A DNA stretch of 64,000 bases, from assembly GCF_025961315.1 (NCBI RefSeq), contig NZ_JAOQNK010000001.1:248001-312000 (forward strand), in the 5' to 3' direction. Positions 63,539 to 64,000 of this stretch are shown piece after piece; the stretch's first letter is position 1; each line of letters starts with the position of its first letter. A program made the position numbers and the translations under genes. The notes under the pieces are model-generated. The model did no database searches, was not told the DNA's origin, and saw only the letters and a list, made by a program, of their open reading frames with translations. This DNA comes from Sphingobacterium kitahiroshimense (GTDB lineage: Bacteria > Bacteroidota > Bacteroidia > Sphingobacteriales > Sphingobacteriaceae).

Positions 63539-64000
63539 ATGAATCATTATTTATCGCGTAGAAGTTTTATGAAAAAATCTGCGTTAGCGGGTGGAGCTGT
63601 ATTAATGGCAAATAGTGTATTTGGAAACATTAATTTGGCGAAGCCTAATGAACGTGTTAATTTAGCTTGCGTAGGTTTGGGAAACAGAGCTGGAGAAATC
63701 ATCAAATCGTTGTATAAGACCGGTTTATGTAATATTGTTGCCCTTTGCGATGTTGATCTGGGCGCTAAACATACACAGGAGATTCTTTCGATGTTTCCTG
63801 ATGTACCCCGATTTAAGGATTTCAGAATTATGTTTGATAAAATGTCTAATCAGATTGATGCTGTAAGTATTGGAACACCTGATTTTTCCCATTTCGCGGT
63901 TACAATGTTAGCTTTAGATCTTGGGAAGCATGTCTACGTAGAAAAACCTATGGCAAGAACTTTTCTTGAAGTTGAATTGATGACAAATAAAGCAAAGAAA
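63539..64000 (+). CDS. Gfo/Idh/MocA family oxidoreductase with Tat signal, 5' part
   Basis: The frame runs off the end of the window; 154 codons are visible. The N-terminus NHYLSRRSFMKKSALAGGAV carries a twin-arginine motif (SRRSFMK), so the protein is exported folded, with its cofactor. The NAD(P) fold follows: VNLACVGLGNRAGEI, then IVALCDVDLGAKH, SIGTPDFSHF and VYVEKPMAR (the family's EKP motif). It starts 11 bases after the DUF1080 gene. Together they fit periplasmic 3-keto-glycoside metabolism. Confidence 0.9.
   Translation, partial: MNHYLSRRSFMKKSALAGGAVLMANSVFGNINLAKPNERVNLACVGLGNRAGEIIKSLYKTGLCNIVALCDVDLGAKHTQEILSMFPDVPRFKDFRIMFDKMSNQIDAVSIGTPDFSHFAVTMLALDLGKHVYVEKPMARTFLEVELMTNKAKK

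Overview
The window reads as a chromosomal segment of a low-GC member of the Bacteroidota, most likely a Sphingobacterium-like Sphingobacteriales bacterium. This rests on perfect or near-perfect Bacteroidota-type promoters (TTTG, 19-21 bases, TAnnTTTG), weak use of Shine-Dalgarno sequences, and phylum-typical families: GLPGLI, DUF4296, DUF5606, DUF5916, S46 peptidases, the futalosine menaquinone route, and an oleate hydratase aligning residue for residue with the Elizabethkingia enzyme. The genus is inference. I see no rRNA, tRNA, insertion sequence, prophage or CRISPR array; both ends cut genes (dnaE and a Gfo/Idh/MocA oxidoreductase).

Layout. 1-5.8 kb: 3' part of dnaE, trxA, an ammonium transporter, then a minus-strand lipoprotein/DUF1345 pair. 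5.8-11.3 kb: a compact minus-strand run (yggS, GNAT, DUF3298 lipoprotein, aspartate kinase, THUMP-like methyltransferase, flavin monooxygenase). 11.4-15.3 kb: DUF4296 lipoprotein, mutS2 and mgtC-like on plus. 15.4-19.6 kb: an adenylate-forming enzyme plus short-chain dehydrogenase, then an ABC-F ATPase. 19.6-23 kb: pyrD, DUF5606, cyclophilin, radC, and a 58-residue membrane microprotein. 23-26 kb: metY and hom behind a SAM-I riboswitch and a Met-containing leader ORF. 26.3-28.4 kb: an aminotransferase and tyrA. 28.6-34.4 kb: ABC exporter, mqnE/phosphatase/mqnA, Nudix, ispE. 34.6-38.2 kb: ATP-cone/Mrr-like nuclease, TSUP transporter, small membrane protein, DEAD-box helicase. 38.4-45 kb: a kinase-like/Omp85 fusion, SMR-like transporter, FAD oxidoreductase, DPP11-like peptidase. 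45.2-48.6 kb: oxyR, ClC transporter, ribE. 48.6-50.9 kb: two tandem RNA-like units, then a GLPGLI/PNGase F-like secreted protein. 50.9-64 kb: ychF, Rieske protein, DoxX family gene with an A9 slippery tract, DUF5916 protein, GNAT, exported flavodoxin/RidA fusion with a divergent AraC regulator, oleate hydratase, and the start of a DUF1080/Gfo-Idh-MocA 3-keto-sugar locus.

The genes are mostly housekeeping with coherent sub-modules: amino-acid biosynthesis (aspartate kinase, homoserine dehydrogenase, MetY, TyrA), menaquinone by futalosine (mqnE, mqnA), isoprenoids (ispE), riboflavin (ribE), oxidative stress (oxyR, trxA) and secreted catabolic proteins (DPP11, PNGase-like, DUF1080). The most interesting signals are regulatory or architectural. 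They are a SAM-I aptamer whose P1 helix contains the start codon of a short leader ORF, two homologous promoter-hairpin units in the 48.6-49.2 kb gap, a dnaX-like slippery heptamer at the head of the DoxX gene, a start codon buried in a 12-bp inverted repeat, and three unusual fusions (kinase-like/Omp85, flavodoxin/RidA, GLPGLI/PNGase F).
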